A stretch of DNA of 64,000 bases from Acanthosepion lycidas (GCA_963932145.1 OZ010582.1:13357409-13421408), one strand, 5' to 3'. Shown: positions 31,230-42,214, counted from the stretch's first letter. Numbers and translations: made by a program. The notes: generated by a model from the sequence alone, not told the origin.

Positions 31230-31768
31230 GGTGTTTCACAATTTTTTCAAACAATGAAGCGGCTTCTCAGATAATGAGGTATTGAGGAGTATCAAGATAA
31301 TTATTAGGAGGAACAGTGGTTTCAGCAGGATGATGCTCCTTTTTACATTGCTAATGTTACCATGTCATGGCTCCGGGAAAATTTGGTAAGCGACTCATCA
31401 GATGTGAAGCTGAAGTGGAACGGGCATCTCATTTTTTTGAGCTGAACCCTCCAGATTTCTTCTTTTGGGGGTAAATCAAGGACAAAATCTACCAAGGCCT
31501 CCTTCGCACCACTGGCACATTGAAGATTCAAGAGATCATCCACGCGTTATCAACAACTTTGCGTTCAGCAGTGCCCTCAGCTCATCAGGCGAGATCTGGA
31601 GCATGTACTCTAGGGATTCTCTTGACATTTGTCCATGTTTGAGGTTAAGTAGTTGAAGATCCTAAAATGTTATCCTTTTACCTTTCAATAAATGTAATTT
31701 CAATTATTTTATCATTTGTTGTCCTTGATCTGTAACCGATCATTTGGTTTCACAAATTGTGAAACACC
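31230..31768 (+). mobile_element. Mariner-related transposon remnant with terminal repeats
   Basis: GGTGTTTCACAATTT at 31230-31244 is exactly inverted at 31754-31768. The nearest flanking TAs are offset by one base (AATAG at left, ATTA at right). The 539-bp interior keeps only the last part of a DDE transposase on the plus strand. The interior is also found, without the left half, at 32199-32412. Confidence 0.85.
31343..31660 (+). pseudogene. C-terminal part of IS630/Tc1/mariner-type transposase
   Basis: Broken plus frames give AELNPPDFFFWG, corresponding to the PRSPDLxPxDFFLWG block around the last catalytic acidic residue, then IKDKIYQG, resembling YLKxKVY, and LKIQEIIHALSTTLR, resembling the following helix IEELKxxIxxxI. 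The N-terminal DNA-binding domain and the first two catalytic acids are missing. The element cannot move by itself. Confidence 0.75.
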
Positions 31769-32084
31769 ATTATATATATAATCCTTTGTATTTCCTTCAT
31801 TTTCATTTTTCGTACAATAATTCCTTCATTATCTACATTGTTTATATGATTGTTTCCTTAATTCTCTTCATTTCATCATCTTTTTACCTCTTTTCTACAA
31901 TTTTCTTCCTTATATTCTATAGTATTTCTAATTCATTTTTGTTGATGTCGCCTCTTCGGCCTCTGGCCTCTGGCCTCTCCTTCATGGCGGAATTTCTCTA
32001 AAAAGTCAGTTATCAGAGAAGTTCGTAGAATCTTAATTTGCACCATTGTTTGCAGAAAATGGCCATTGCCACATTACATATAAG

Positions 32085-32198
32085 TATAGAGGGCTTGAGA
32101 AACCTGATACACACAAGACAGATTGAAGGCAAGAGGGACAGAGGAAAGCAATGCATAACACGCCTAGCTAGCTTGTGTAAATGGATGGAGAAATATGC
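32085..32198 (+). mobile_element. RTE-like LINE C-terminal fragment
   Basis: Plus-strand frames give GLRNLIHTRQIEGKRDRGKQ then CITRLASLCKWMEKY, the conserved RTE-type C-terminus LxNLxLTGxIxGKRxRGRQRxTYLxSLxxWM. Joined directly at its right end to the mariner-related fragment at 32199. Confidence 0.8.
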
Positions 32199-32412
32199 AC
32201 GCGTTATCAACAACTTTGCATTCAACTGAATAACAGATATATGGACATGCACTCTAGGGTTCCTCTTGATATTTTTGGTTTCTAAATGATTGTAGATCCT
32301 AACATGCTGTCCTTTTACCTTCCAATAAATGTAACTTTAATTACTCTATCATTTTTTGTCCTTGTTTTGTGCCTGATCATTTTGTTTCAAAAAATTTGAT
32401 GCGCCTTGTATA
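32199..32412 (+). mobile_element. Second copy of the mariner-related element, 3' part
   Basis: From CACGCGTTATCAACAACTTT to GATGCGCC it follows 31541-31768 with about 25 bases missing after the first 30 and scattered substitutions. The terminal repeat is worn (AAAAAATTTGATGCGCC against AAATTGTGAAACACC). Confidence 0.85.
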
Positions 32413-33674
32413 TAAATTCTATGCGTAGTGAAAAACTAATCAATAAACGAAGTTGTTTTTAATAACGACTGTATATGATTTCCTAATCTCTATACAATCT
32501 CATTGGTATATTTGGCATAAGAACAAAATTAACATGATTTCCCGCACGTTTACCTGCTGATGGTGCCAGAAATTGTCAATTTTTTATCTTCTTTTTTTGT
32601 GCTTATAACCCAGTAATTAGGGACTGAGTATGATCCTCTTCCTTAATTGCAGGTAAAACCCCGGCAGATGTTGTCTTTGAAACTGACTTTGATTAAATAC
32701 CATCTCTGTTCTCATATAGGAACCATGACAGGCAATAAACGATTATCCATTTTTCCGTTTTTCTGAATTTAATATTAATCATCAATTTCCAGGTGTGCAT
32801 TAGTAGGTCTTTTAATTAACAAACGAAGTATTTCTGATGAAAAACAAAAAACAAAAAACAAAAAAAAAAAAAACATTTCAATAAATTATTTATAATTAAA
32901 AAAAAAATTAACTATCAACCTGTATGCCAAAGGTCGAAAATCATGATGATGATACGGTGAATGATCAGATGTTAATATATATTTTTCAAACCATGATATT
33001 AGTGCATGACAAAACATTGAGTTACCCAGTTGCGATCAACTTCACGACGTTAGTGACGCTGTGTGAGATAAACTTTCTAACTTTCCCAGGTGGACATTAA
33101 CTGACTCTTGCAAAAAGACACTGCAGTTCGTAACCAGTAGAGAAGCATTAGCTTCTGATTCAATCTTGCCTACCAATTCTCAGGGTCGAGGATTCATGTC
33201 TGGTTCTATACCGAATAAGTGCATGAGAATGAATTTTATAGCGCAAATAACTAATCGAAAAGCATTGTCAATAATTATTCCATAGAAAATCATGAAGGAA
33301 TAGAGAAATCGTCATGAATTTTATTACTGACAAAATAGTGGAATATAAATTTGGTTTCTATATATGTTTACGATTGTATTATCGAATATTATGAGTAAGC
33401 ATTTTAGAAAACTCACAAAATTGAAACTATTGATATGCATCTGCCATTATGACTTATCTAACTTTAAAAAATAACATATAGTTTCTCAGCTTTTCGAAAC
33501 AGATAACAGCACAACAAAAATATTGATTATACCTATTACATTTATCATTTTACCATAAACACACTAAATGTAATGATACATATTATCTTTCATCTATAAA
33601 ATATATAACTGCAAATATGCTCATATAATTTGTCCTTACGTTAATCATTAGTTTATTTTAAGGGAATTCGCATA
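32413..33674. other. Unassigned sequence
   Basis: No gene recognised. A weak tRNA-like pattern (TCAGGGTCGAGGATTCATG near 33180) might be an old SINE, but the boxes are too poor to call. Confidence 0.5.
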
Positions 33675-33845
33675 TGCATGATATCCCTGGGTATGACGAT
33701 AAAGTACATCCGGCAGCAAGGCCTTTGATCAGGAGATTGGAGTGTTTGAGGAATATGGAACCACTTTTAATTGGTGTGGTTCTCGGGTCCACCATCGGGG
33801 TGGTAGCAGCTGTTAGGCTTCCAGCTATTAGGAGTATTAAACCCC
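33675..33845 (+). repeat. Dispersed repeat, pair member 1
   Basis: GGCAGCAAGGCCTTTGATCA, ATGGAACCACTTTTAATTGG and TGTGGTTCTCGGGTCCACC match 43035-43190 (GGCAGCAAGGCCTCTGATCG, GTAGAACCATCTCTTAGTTT, CTGGTGTTTCCAGAGCCATC). The 67-codon frame on the plus strand and its minus counterpart are repeat sequence, not a gene. Class unknown. Confidence 0.65.
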
Positions 33846-34433
33846 ATTTACAAAAACAAAATACTATGAAAATATAAAAATACATGTATATAGAAACAAT
33901 AGATTGTTATGTAAAAAAGTAAAAACAATTCATATTTATAGTAAAATTTATAGTAAACGAAAAAAAGTAAATGAAAACGGAATTATTCATTTTGTTTCGA
34001 TAATTGTACACAGCATTTACAATCATGGGATTATACTAAGCTAATCTAACATTTCACTGTGGTTGCAATTTAGAAAACTAATTTTACAAACCGTCAGAAG
34101 TTGATCCCAACTGTGTGAACCAATCCTATGGCTTGCTTTAATATTAAAGTTAAGAATGTGTGACCTCGTAACTATCGAAAATCAATGAAATATTATATGT
34201 CAGTTTTCTTTGAAGAATGCAAAAAGCCTCTGACCTTTGCTAAAAGGCAATATTGAGGTAAATATAATATTTTTACTTTTGGTATTTGTTGAGATCAAAG
34301 AAAATCTGTGAATAGGATCTTCATCTAGACTTAATTTAATAAAGGTTATTATAAATTCATTGAATGATTATGGAATTAATGATTCCGCAGGAGTGTCTAA
34401 ATTCTGCCGTGTGTTCATTCTTACTTTTCTTAA
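33846..34433. other. Unassigned sequence
   Basis: No gene or repeat recognised. Confidence 0.5.
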
Positions 34434-34692
34434 CCCTAGAACACTCACCATGGGTATATAGTACCCAGTGCAAATTTTCCTAGTTTTAATTACAATTTTC
34501 AGTACTTGATTTTCTTACCTAAATAATATGTTTTTCAGTTCCTATTAATGTTAACTCAAAGTACAAAGTTTGAAGTGCTTACATGTAAAATATTTCAAAT
34601 AAAGATTTATATTTAATTTTTTTTTTTTTTGATATTTTATATTTATATTGTTAGTAGTGGTGTAACTTTAATTGATGGTTAGTGCTCTAGGG
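34434..34692. mobile_element. piggyBac-like MITE
   Basis: TTAA (34430-34433) precedes CCCTAGAACACTCACCATGG. The complemented right end reads CCCTAGAGCACTAACCATCA, followed by T and then TTAA (34694-34697). TTAA targets and CCCTAGA-type ends are the hallmark of piggyBac elements. At about 259 bp there is no room for a transposase. Near the left end GGGTATATAGTACCC makes a small palindrome. Confidence 0.85.
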
Positions 34693-35044
34693 TTTAAAAA
34701 TTTCATGTACCAAGATCATTTTAACAAACTGATTTTTTAGTATCTAATACTATCACAGAATTATAACGTTTTTCACATTTATTTTGGAAAGAAATGCTCA
34801 CGGTAATCATCATTGGATCAAGAAATTAAAATCGGGCGTAGTAGTACGCATTTTCATGATTATTCCAACTATCTCCAGAAGAAAATATATACTAAAATCA
34901 TAATAATGTTACGACAACAGTTTGCTAATCAAAAAATATTCAATTAAAAACATGTGCTTAGGAAAAAAAATATTGGCTTTTTACGTTTTAAATCTCTCTC
35001 AGGATTTTCACACAAGTCAACGCGTGTGTAAATGCACACTCACT
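34693..35044. other. Unassigned sequence
   Basis: No gene or repeat recognised. Confidence 0.5.
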
Positions 35045-35060
35045 CACCCCCATACACTAG

Positions 35061-35124
<64 letters not shown>

Positions 35125-35240
35125 TGTGGGTGTATGTGTGTTAAAATATAGTATTATGATTTGTTATGTCTATGACTTAAAATGCTTAATATCAGATATA
35201 GAGTTATATAAATGTAAAAGTGAACAATTTGTTTCAGGTT
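35045..35240 (+). repeat. (AT)n tract and decayed AT-linked repeat
   Basis: AT tract at 35064-35126, then AAAATATAGTATTATG, ATGCTTAATATCAGATATAG and AAATGTAAAAGTGAACAATT (35141-35227). The order matches the dispersed repeat at 8302 and 42267 but with many substitutions. Confidence 0.65.
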
Positions 35241-36055
35241 TAAATGCAATCGTCAATTCATGTGCGTTGTTTTAGCTGGACTATTTATATATGCTGATCA
35301 TTGGTACATTATGTTTAGGTCTATTGAATTATTCTAACTGTTATTTTCGTGGGTGATAACTATCTTGTTTCGAATTGTTCAACAGTAGAAATAATTATGG
35401 ATCCGAATGTTGTTTTGTGGCTATTTTATAGTGTTACATATTAACATTTTTATTCATTTGTTAATATATTTTATTTGTTGTTGTTGTTGTTACATTTACT
35501 TATGTTTATGTGAGCGTTCGTAGTTTGCCAATGTATTTATTATTTAATTAATTTATTTACTTATTTATTGGTTTGAATTAATTTATTTATTTTATTATTT
35601 ATTTTAGTTCATTTTTAGGTTTCGATTTTTAAGAAACGTAGGAAAAAATTTTTCTGTCTGCATTTTGATCGTTTACTTAGTTTGTGTTCACCTGGGAAGT
35701 TAATTATAGCTATGTTCTCTTCTAGACATAATTTACATTTTCGGGATAAATTGTTGTAGGTTGACGCTGTTTCCTTTATTTTGTATTATGTTTTTGGTGT
35801 TATTTTTTTTTCCGAGTTATGATTAGAAAGAATTGTGCTGTTCGCGTAATTAATATCTGTAAACGATGCTTTGCGTGCGTAGTTTGTTTGTTCCAAGGGT
35901 CCTTCAGTTACTCCTATGCATATATTTTCTTCATTATCTGCTAATTTTACAGTGGCTTAGTATATTATATTGATCTGCAAGCAATTGTTATTTAAGGAAC
36001 CTTTGTACTGTGCTCTGCATTTACAGGTGGGTTTGATTTTTGCGGCTGCTTTGTT
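35241..36055. other. Unassigned sequence
   Basis: Rich in TTTATT and GTTGTT runs. No gene recognised. Confidence 0.5.

Positions 36056-36102
<47 letters not shown>
36056..36102. repeat. (GATA)n microsatellite
   Basis: About 11 tandem GATA units. Confidence 0.97.
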
Positions 36103-36103
<1 letters not shown>

Positions 36104-36414
36104 TTCATACAAGTCAGATGTTATGCATTGGAGACATTTATTGAAAGAAGAAATGAAGAGAAGCAATATCGTACCGTCATGCACGACACAAGCCACACAA
36201 CGTTTTGGTGGGGAGGCTGACATGTCCGGTGAACTTGTCCCTTTTAGATTTATGATGGAATTGTCCCTTTAAACTACATGACGAAGGAGATGCCGATTAT
36301 TAATTGTCGAAACCTTGTACACCTATGTCCATCAAAATCTAATATATGTCGAAAATTACATCAGCTTATGAGATGTAACCCATAACCTTTCAGTAATATA
36401 ATAAATAAATAAAA
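36103..36414. other. Unassigned sequence
   Basis: No gene recognised. Confidence 0.5.
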
Positions 36415-36668
36415 TATATACTGCACTATAGAGGATTATATTTTTCTGGTTTAATTCATATTAGCATTATGGTTTAAAAAATAGCAGTCGACATATAAAC
36501 GAATTAAATAATAAATGATTGCTTCGCCACAAGTCGATAGTTGCTTCATACACGTGGATTATATCAAATTGTTCCATGTACAAGCTCAAAGGTAAATTTG
36601 GACAAGACATAATTTACTGCTTAGACAAACCAGAGTGGACCCATTGAATGTGACGATTTAATTCCAGG
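36415..36668 (+). repeat. Dispersed repeat, pair member 1
   Basis: ATACTGCACTATAGAGGATT, AGCAGTCGACATATAAACG, AATTAAATAATAAATGATTG and CCCATTGAATGTGACGATTT match the complement of 53800-54072 in order along about 250 bp. Class unknown. Confidence 0.85.
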
Positions 36669-37800
36669 AATGGTCACAACTAATACTTTCAAAGAAGTGT
36701 TACTTGGTAATTATTTCTCTAAATCGACATACCCAGGCACATATCCACACACACATCCACATGTAAGCACACATACGCACACACACGATTTTATGTATTT
36801 ATATATAAATATAAACAAATGGAAAAAATTCTCTGTTAAACGTTTCGTCCTCTCGAATCACTTAATCCCATTAAATTTATGTTTTTATTGATAGAATTCT
36901 ATATGTGGATGAAAGGTTTATTCTCCCGGTTACATTTTCCTCATTATTGGTATTATTATGCCTATGATATATTTACACGTGTTCAACGCAGAGAAAACAT
37001 AACATATGTTTATTCAACAAGAAGACTGAAAGGGGAACGAAAAAAAAGAGGCATACAAGAAACGGCGAGTCTTTTTATTTTTTTTTTTTTTTTCCAAACT
37101 GAGCACTGCGAAATGTATATATTTTCTATATCTGGTGGAGATCTGCTTCTATAGGAAAACGATGCCATAGGTTTGTTAGCTGCAACACATGGCTTGGGGA
37201 GGAAGACTTCAGCCTGTGCTAAGTGATCCAGGATAAAAAAAAAAGTAAGTGCTCGGTTCAACTCCTGGAAGCTGACTGACTGACCACTTTTGTCACACGA
37301 TGAAGTGACAACACTGAGCGGCTGTCAGATGACTCATGTGACATTATATCGACGAAAGAGAGAAAATCGCCTTTTGTATCCCTACATAGGTATAGGTACT
37401 GGAGGGAGAGGTTTAAAAGCGCGAGTGTCGGTTACACATACGTATCTAACCGACGCTCGCGTTTTACATCGACAAAATTCATACGTTGAAGTAATAGAGG
37501 ACAAAACTCGAAGCGTAGAATGCAAAACGTACAGAGAAAAGGAGATAAGAAACACTGGTTATATGACGCTATGTAGACACCAGTTTAAATACTTCTAGTA
37601 ATACAAATCACTTGACATGAGATACCCAATGCGAATGTAACTGGCTACACCATAGTAATTGTTTAATATACTTTCTCGGTGACTGTTATAAAGGAAAAAG
37701 TAGATTTTTTTTTTGAAGCTTAGCATGAGTGACGGTTTCTATGTTTTGACATTCATGAGAAGCGAACCCTCTGAAACTTGTTTATTTTAGACATGTACCC
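36669..37800. other. Unassigned sequence with a hairpin
   Basis: No gene recognised. The 102-codon plus frame 37290-37598 spans the hairpin at 37415-37465 and has no known motif. Confidence 0.45.
37415..37465. repeat. Hairpin with 19-20-bp arms
   Basis: AAAAGCGCGAGTGTCGGTTA and TAACCGACGCTCGCGTTTT pair with two irregularities around a 12-base loop. The arms are GC-rich against the AT-rich background. Confidence 0.9.
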
Positions 37801-37858
37801 AATCTGTCACTTTGTCTCTCTTTCCATCTTCCCTCTCTCTCTCTAACTCCCTCTCTCT

Positions 37859-37915
<57 letters not shown>

Positions 37916-38310
37916 GAAAGTGTGTGTGTGTATGTATGTATGTGTTGCTGAAAGATTCTCAGCGCGACGCAATTAGCAAAATCAAATATTTTTAACCAAC
38001 TATTTTTGCGGGAAAGATATTTATCAGTCCCGGAATTTCGAGTGTAAGTCACACACACACACACACACACACACAAAGATAGAGAGAGAGAGACACACAC
38101 ACACGGGTGTGCACAGGCACACAGAGACATTCGCATGCAACCTAACGAACTGAAGCACGCACACACACACGCTTGATCTCTCGATCTCTCTTTCTCTTTC
38201 TTTCTGTGTGTCTGTCTCTCTCTCTCACACACTCACACACACATACACTCATATACATTTATACACGTACGTGCATGCTTGTGCGTATACAGAAACATAC
38301 ACACACACGC
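37801..38310. repeat. Mixed CT, AT, CA and GA microsatellite cluster
   Basis: CT runs 37816-37860, AT 37860-37904, CA/GT 37905-37945, CA 38050-38074, GA 38080-38092, CA 38094-38104 and 38159-38170, CT and CA runs to 38310. Frames through it encode only low-complexity peptides. Confidence 0.93.
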
Positions 38311-38886
38311 GCTTATGTGTATGTATACTGTGACGGAAAGAAAGAGGAATATTTCCAGAACAAACGTCTAACAGATCTTTATTAAGACAATGAATATGTT
38401 CAACTCAACATGCGCTTCGTTTCGTTATAATAACGAAAAAGTCAAAAGATTAAGTATTCGGCAAAAGTTCTGACGTGACTGTTGACCCGTATTCTGTTTG
38501 TAAGTTTAAGCACGACCAAAGACATATTTCGGTTTGAAGCCGCCATTGTCGATGATTGTTATTCAAGGTGGCATGACGTCTGTTGTCTTAACGATATTTG
38601 TGTAAAGGCAACTTCAAAAAGGCTTATTTTCAGCATCGTTTGGCTGATGCTAAGGAAACAGCAAGCAGCGTGTCTTTTTGGCTTTTCTTCTTCATTTTCT
38701 TTCATTTGTATTTCTCAATATTTATTTTTCCTTTCCTGTACACGTCTATCTCATTTACGTTTGCTAAACATTATTATTTCTCTTCTTCTATTTAGCCCTC
38801 TTCTTCAGCTCACCCCTCCACTTCTCATCAGCAGATCTTTACTGCTTATTTTCAAATTACATTTTTTGTTCTATAAAATCATAATA
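38311..38886. other. Unassigned sequence
   Basis: The plus frame 38482-38937 is open for 151 codons but becomes a T-rich, Leu/Phe/Ser run and ends inside the mariner MITE. I do not call a gene. Confidence 0.4.
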
Positions 38887-38966
38887 TTAGGTTGGTGCAA
38901 AAATAATTTCGTTTTTTCACATAGTAACATATGTTAGAAAACGAAATTATTTTTGCACCAACCTAA
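38887..38966. mobile_element. 80-bp palindromic mariner MITE, copy 2 (MADE1-like)
   Basis: Same termini and length as 17899-17978, flanked by TA on both sides. It is the reverse complement of that copy except at one base in the middle. Confidence 0.95.
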
Positions 38967-39262
38967 TAGCCATTTTGTTATTTATTTTTAAAAATTTTCT
39001 CGTTTTATTTTGATGCGTCATTGTCAATATAAATATTATACGCTTAATTTTACTTTTCAATATTATTTCATTCTTTAAAAATCAATATCTTATAATAAAT
39101 GCTCCAAGAATTAGAACTTTAAATAAACCTTTCCTAGACAGAAACTATAATCTGGATTTTAGACGAAAGTAGTGGGAGCGCAAACACTGAATCTGTCATA
39201 AAATTTCAGGGTATGGAATTAGTAGATAGGAAACACTTCAAATACATCGGTGCATAAATTTA
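38967..39262. other. Unassigned sequence
   Basis: Nothing recognised. Confidence 0.5.
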
Positions 39263-39729
39263 CTGTATTTGACAGTATATAAGACGCACGGATGTATAAG
39301 ACGCACCCCAATTTCAATAGGGCAAATCAAGAAAAAATTAGTAATTAGTAAAATTAGTCAAATTATTAGTAAATGGTACAGCCTAGGCTATATTTATGAG
39401 ATATCAATTTGGTTATACAAGCCAAATCTTTATTTTATCCAAAGGTAAGAAAACAAAATAAAAAAAACAAGCAATTATTACACATGAGCAAAATAGTACG
39501 GCTACCATTAAAATTGTATTCATCTTCAAATCCATAAAATTTCTCGTCTTCTTTATCAAAACTCTGATACTCATTTTCAATATTTTGATCATCGTCGTTA
39601 AATAACGCGTCATCAAATTTCCCCCGACTATCGCGAATTTTAAACCTACATATGGTATATAAGACGCAGTGGGATTTTAAAAGACATTTTTTGTAAAAAA
39701 AATTGCGCCTTATATGTCGTCAAATACGA
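39263..39729 (-). mobile_element. Non-autonomous Tc1/mariner/pogo-type element with TA target
   Basis: The left end CTGTATTTGACAGTATATAA (then GACGC) and the complemented right end TCGTATTTGACGACATATAA (then GGCGC) are inverted repeats of about 25 bp, each followed outwards by TA. At 467 bp it keeps only a short acidic coding remnant on the minus strand. The internal ATAAGACGCACC repeats echo the terminus. Confidence 0.85.
39490..39606 (-). pseudogene. Acidic C-terminal coding remnant in the TIR element
   Basis: In the frame that lacks an ATG the minus strand reads KFDDALFNDDDQNIENEYQS then KEDEKFYGFEDEYNFN. A strongly acidic tail of this kind is common at the end of Tigger/pogo-type transposases. 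The catalytic core is gone. The competing ATG-initiated minus frame in the same place is hydrophobic noise. Confidence 0.45.
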
Positions 39730-39929
39730 TAGTTATAAGAAATTTCGTGTAGGAAGTAATAAAACTGTAAATAGACTCAGCAGCCCCAACAGCACAATCT
39801 GCAACAGAAATAAAACATAAAGCTAAAACTTTTAGTAATGTTTTTAGATAATCCCATTCTTATCATTTATCATTATTTATATATTATTTATTTTCATTAT
39901 TATTCTCATCTTTTTCTCATTCATTTACG

Positions 39930-41300
39930 TTCGTTCTTTTTTTTTTATTATTTCTCTTTTTTTTCATTGTTTTATCCTTTTTTCATGATCTTCACTCTCT
40001 TTCTCTGTTTATCGTTGTATTTTTTATGATTTCTCTCTCTCCTCCTCTACCCATATCCTCCTATTGTTCTTCTTTAGCATCTGCTTATTCGTCTCTTTCT
40101 TTTTTCACCGTCTTCCACATTATTTCTTCTTCTTCTTCTTCTTCTTCTTCTTCTTCTTCTTCTTCTTCTTCTTCTTCTTCTTTGTTCCCCATCTTCCATA
40201 AGATTTCTTCGTTTTCATCTCCTTCTTTTACTTCTTCTTTACAAACCCTTCTCCTACTTTTCTTTTTCTCCCCCTCCTTTGTTCCCCATGTTCCACATTA
40301 TTTCTTCTTCTTCTTCTTCTTCTTCTTCTTCTTCTTCTTCTTCTTCTTCTTCTTCTTTGTTCCCCATCTTCCACAAGATTTCTTCGTTTTCATCTCCTTC
40401 TTTTACTTCTTCTTTACAAACCCTTCTCCTACTTTTCTTTTTCTCCCCCTCCTTTGTTCCCCATGTTCCACATTATTTCTTCTTCTTCTTCTTCTTCTTC
40501 TTCTTCTTCTTCTTCTTCTTCATTTTTAATCTTCTTATTCTTGTTCTTCTTCACTTCCTCTTTCTTCTTCACCACTTCCTCCTTTTCCTCCTCATTCTCT
40601 GCCTCCTTCTCGGCCCTCCTTTCTCTCTTTCTCTCCACCCGCCTCCTTCTACTCTCATCCTCCCCTCCTAAACTTCTTTACAAACTCTTCTACTCCTCCT
40701 TTCATTTACCTCCTCTTCCCGTCATTTTTATTCACCTCCTCCTCCTCCTCCTCCTCTTCATTCTCCTTCTCTTCATTCTGCTCCTCATTCTCGCCTCTCA
40801 ATTCTCTCACTTTCCCTCTGGCCCACTCCTCACCCTCCTATTTTTCCGCCTCGTCATCATTCTTCTCCTCCTCATCTTCTCCTTCTCCTCCACCTCCTCC
40901 TCCTCCTTCTTTTTACACCACCACCACTATCACCACCACCTCGGGTCTTCTATCATTTCCCTTCAACGTGGGTAATTATATTTTCTTCCCTCATTTTTTA
41001 TCATATTCTTTTTTTTTCTATTGAATTTTCTTCTATTTCATTTCACCATTCCTTTCTTTCCTACTTTATCACTTCCTGTCTCTCTTTCTTTCTTTACCTC
41101 TTCTCTCATATTCTACCATTTCTTCTTTTCCCTTCTTATCATGCAAATACTACTGCTTATTTATTTAATTCTTCTTGAACTTTCTTCTCACCATTCATTT
41201 TTATCTACTACATCATCATTTCTCGTTGTATTCCTTTCTTCTATATTTACGGTCTCTTCTTTCTTTTCTTTATTTCTGTATCTTATTGCATGAACTAAAA
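39930..41300. repeat. 1.4-kb polypyrimidine tract
   Basis: The plus strand is almost entirely C and T for about 1.37 kb, with TTC, CTC and TTTC microsatellites. Frames on it encode Ser, Phe, Leu or, on the minus strand, Glu/Lys runs and are not genes. The strand asymmetry is the most extreme in the window. Confidence 0.9.
40126..40521. repeat. 175-bp tandem unit with (TTC)n tracts
   Basis: TTTGTTCCCCATCTTCCA begins at 40181 and 40356, and TTTGTTCCCCATGTTCCACA at 40278 and 40453, so the period is 175 bp. Each unit consists of a (TTC)n tract and about 120 unique bases. The third TTC tract (about 40477-40521) ends the array in a partial unit. Confidence 0.95.
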
Positions 41301-41319
41301 AACCTCAAAAGGAAGAAGC

Positions 41320-41952
41320 GTTCAAAATCTGTTATAGCGCTAAATGTAATGACACTGAAGGCAAGAGTTTTCCTAGATTTTTCCAAAAGAAACAACTGAA
41401 CACAGAAAATCACGCAAAGAAGAAGTTGTTTTATCCCGTATTCGCATAGGACACACGCACATAACTCATTCCTTCCTCCTAAAAGACGAAGATCCTCCTG
41501 AATGCATAGCATGCCAGGAGGCTTATACTGTGAAGCACTTCCTGCTTGATTGCGGTGACATGGCACATATTCGAAAATTATTTTACAACATGAACAACTT
41601 GAAAGAACTTTTCGAAAAATCAAACCATAATTTCATCTTGACCTTTCTTAGGAAAGTTGGACTATATAATAAAATATAATTCCAATTTGGTGTCTGATGA
41701 TGAAAGGATGAACTTTGATACTTGCCAGGTGAGAAATTTTCAAAGAACAACGCACCTCTGAAAACAGTGAATTTTTAAAAAAAGCAAGACAACATTGAAA
41801 AAGATGGAAAAGAAAGGGAAAGACTTTTTGAAAGCATTTCAACCTAATTTAAAGAAAAAGAACAAAAAACAAAAACCAACTGTTTGACCTTGAATGATCT
41901 CTTGCTGATCGATGGGTCGTTAAGTTTTAAACAAACAAACAAATATTCATAA
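41320..41952 (+). mobile_element. LINE 3' end with AAAC tail
   Basis: A C-terminal coding fragment (41377-41679) is followed by about 260 bases of 3' sequence. This ends TGATCGATGGGTCGTTAAG, then TTTTAAACAAACAAACAAA. A GGTCGTTAA end with an (AAAC)n-like tail is typical of I/Nimb-type LINEs. Confidence 0.75.
41377..41679 (+). pseudogene. C-terminus of RNase H-type LINE polyprotein
   Basis: The open frame after a TAG at 41374 encodes EEVVLSRIRIGHTHITHSFL, then CIACQEAYTVKHFLLDCGD and FILTFLRKVGLYNKI. In I/jockey-type LINE proteins the end after the RNase H region reads LxRLRIGHTxxTHxxLL with a Cys-Cys-His-Cys cluster (C..C, VKHxLxxC), here retained as CIAC, VKH and C. A 5' part is missing and the start is lost, so it is not translated as a gene. 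Family assignment beyond this is not certain. Confidence 0.8.
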
Positions 41953-42214
41953 ACCAACGTTCTCTAATAGAAACGACATTGCAACGTCAACTTGACATAA
42001 TCATCTCAACTTATCCTAACAAATAACGCTCATATATCCCGTTCCTAATCACAACTACTGAATTAACATCACTAAAACTGATAGGAAAATCTATCGAGAT
42101 ATTTATGCATTGTCTTGTATCAATCATGCTTTCTCCTAAAGGAATCAAACACAATAAGTATAAAACAATGTTCTTTTTTCGTTGTAATAGTAATAGATGT
42201 ATCAATGTAAGCTG

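Noticed and set aside
33110-33215. Possible old SINE with B-box-like GGGTCGAGGATTC
   Set aside because: The A box is absent and no second copy was seen in the window.
38482-38937. 151-codon plus frame as a gene
   Set aside because: Its second half is a T-rich low-complexity run and it ends inside the 80-bp mariner MITE.
40026-40975. Ser/Phe/Leu-rich frames of 130-173 codons and the Glu/Lys-rich minus frame at 40429-40638
   Set aside because: They follow from the polypyrimidine tract; stop codons are rare in such sequence, so length is not evidence of coding.
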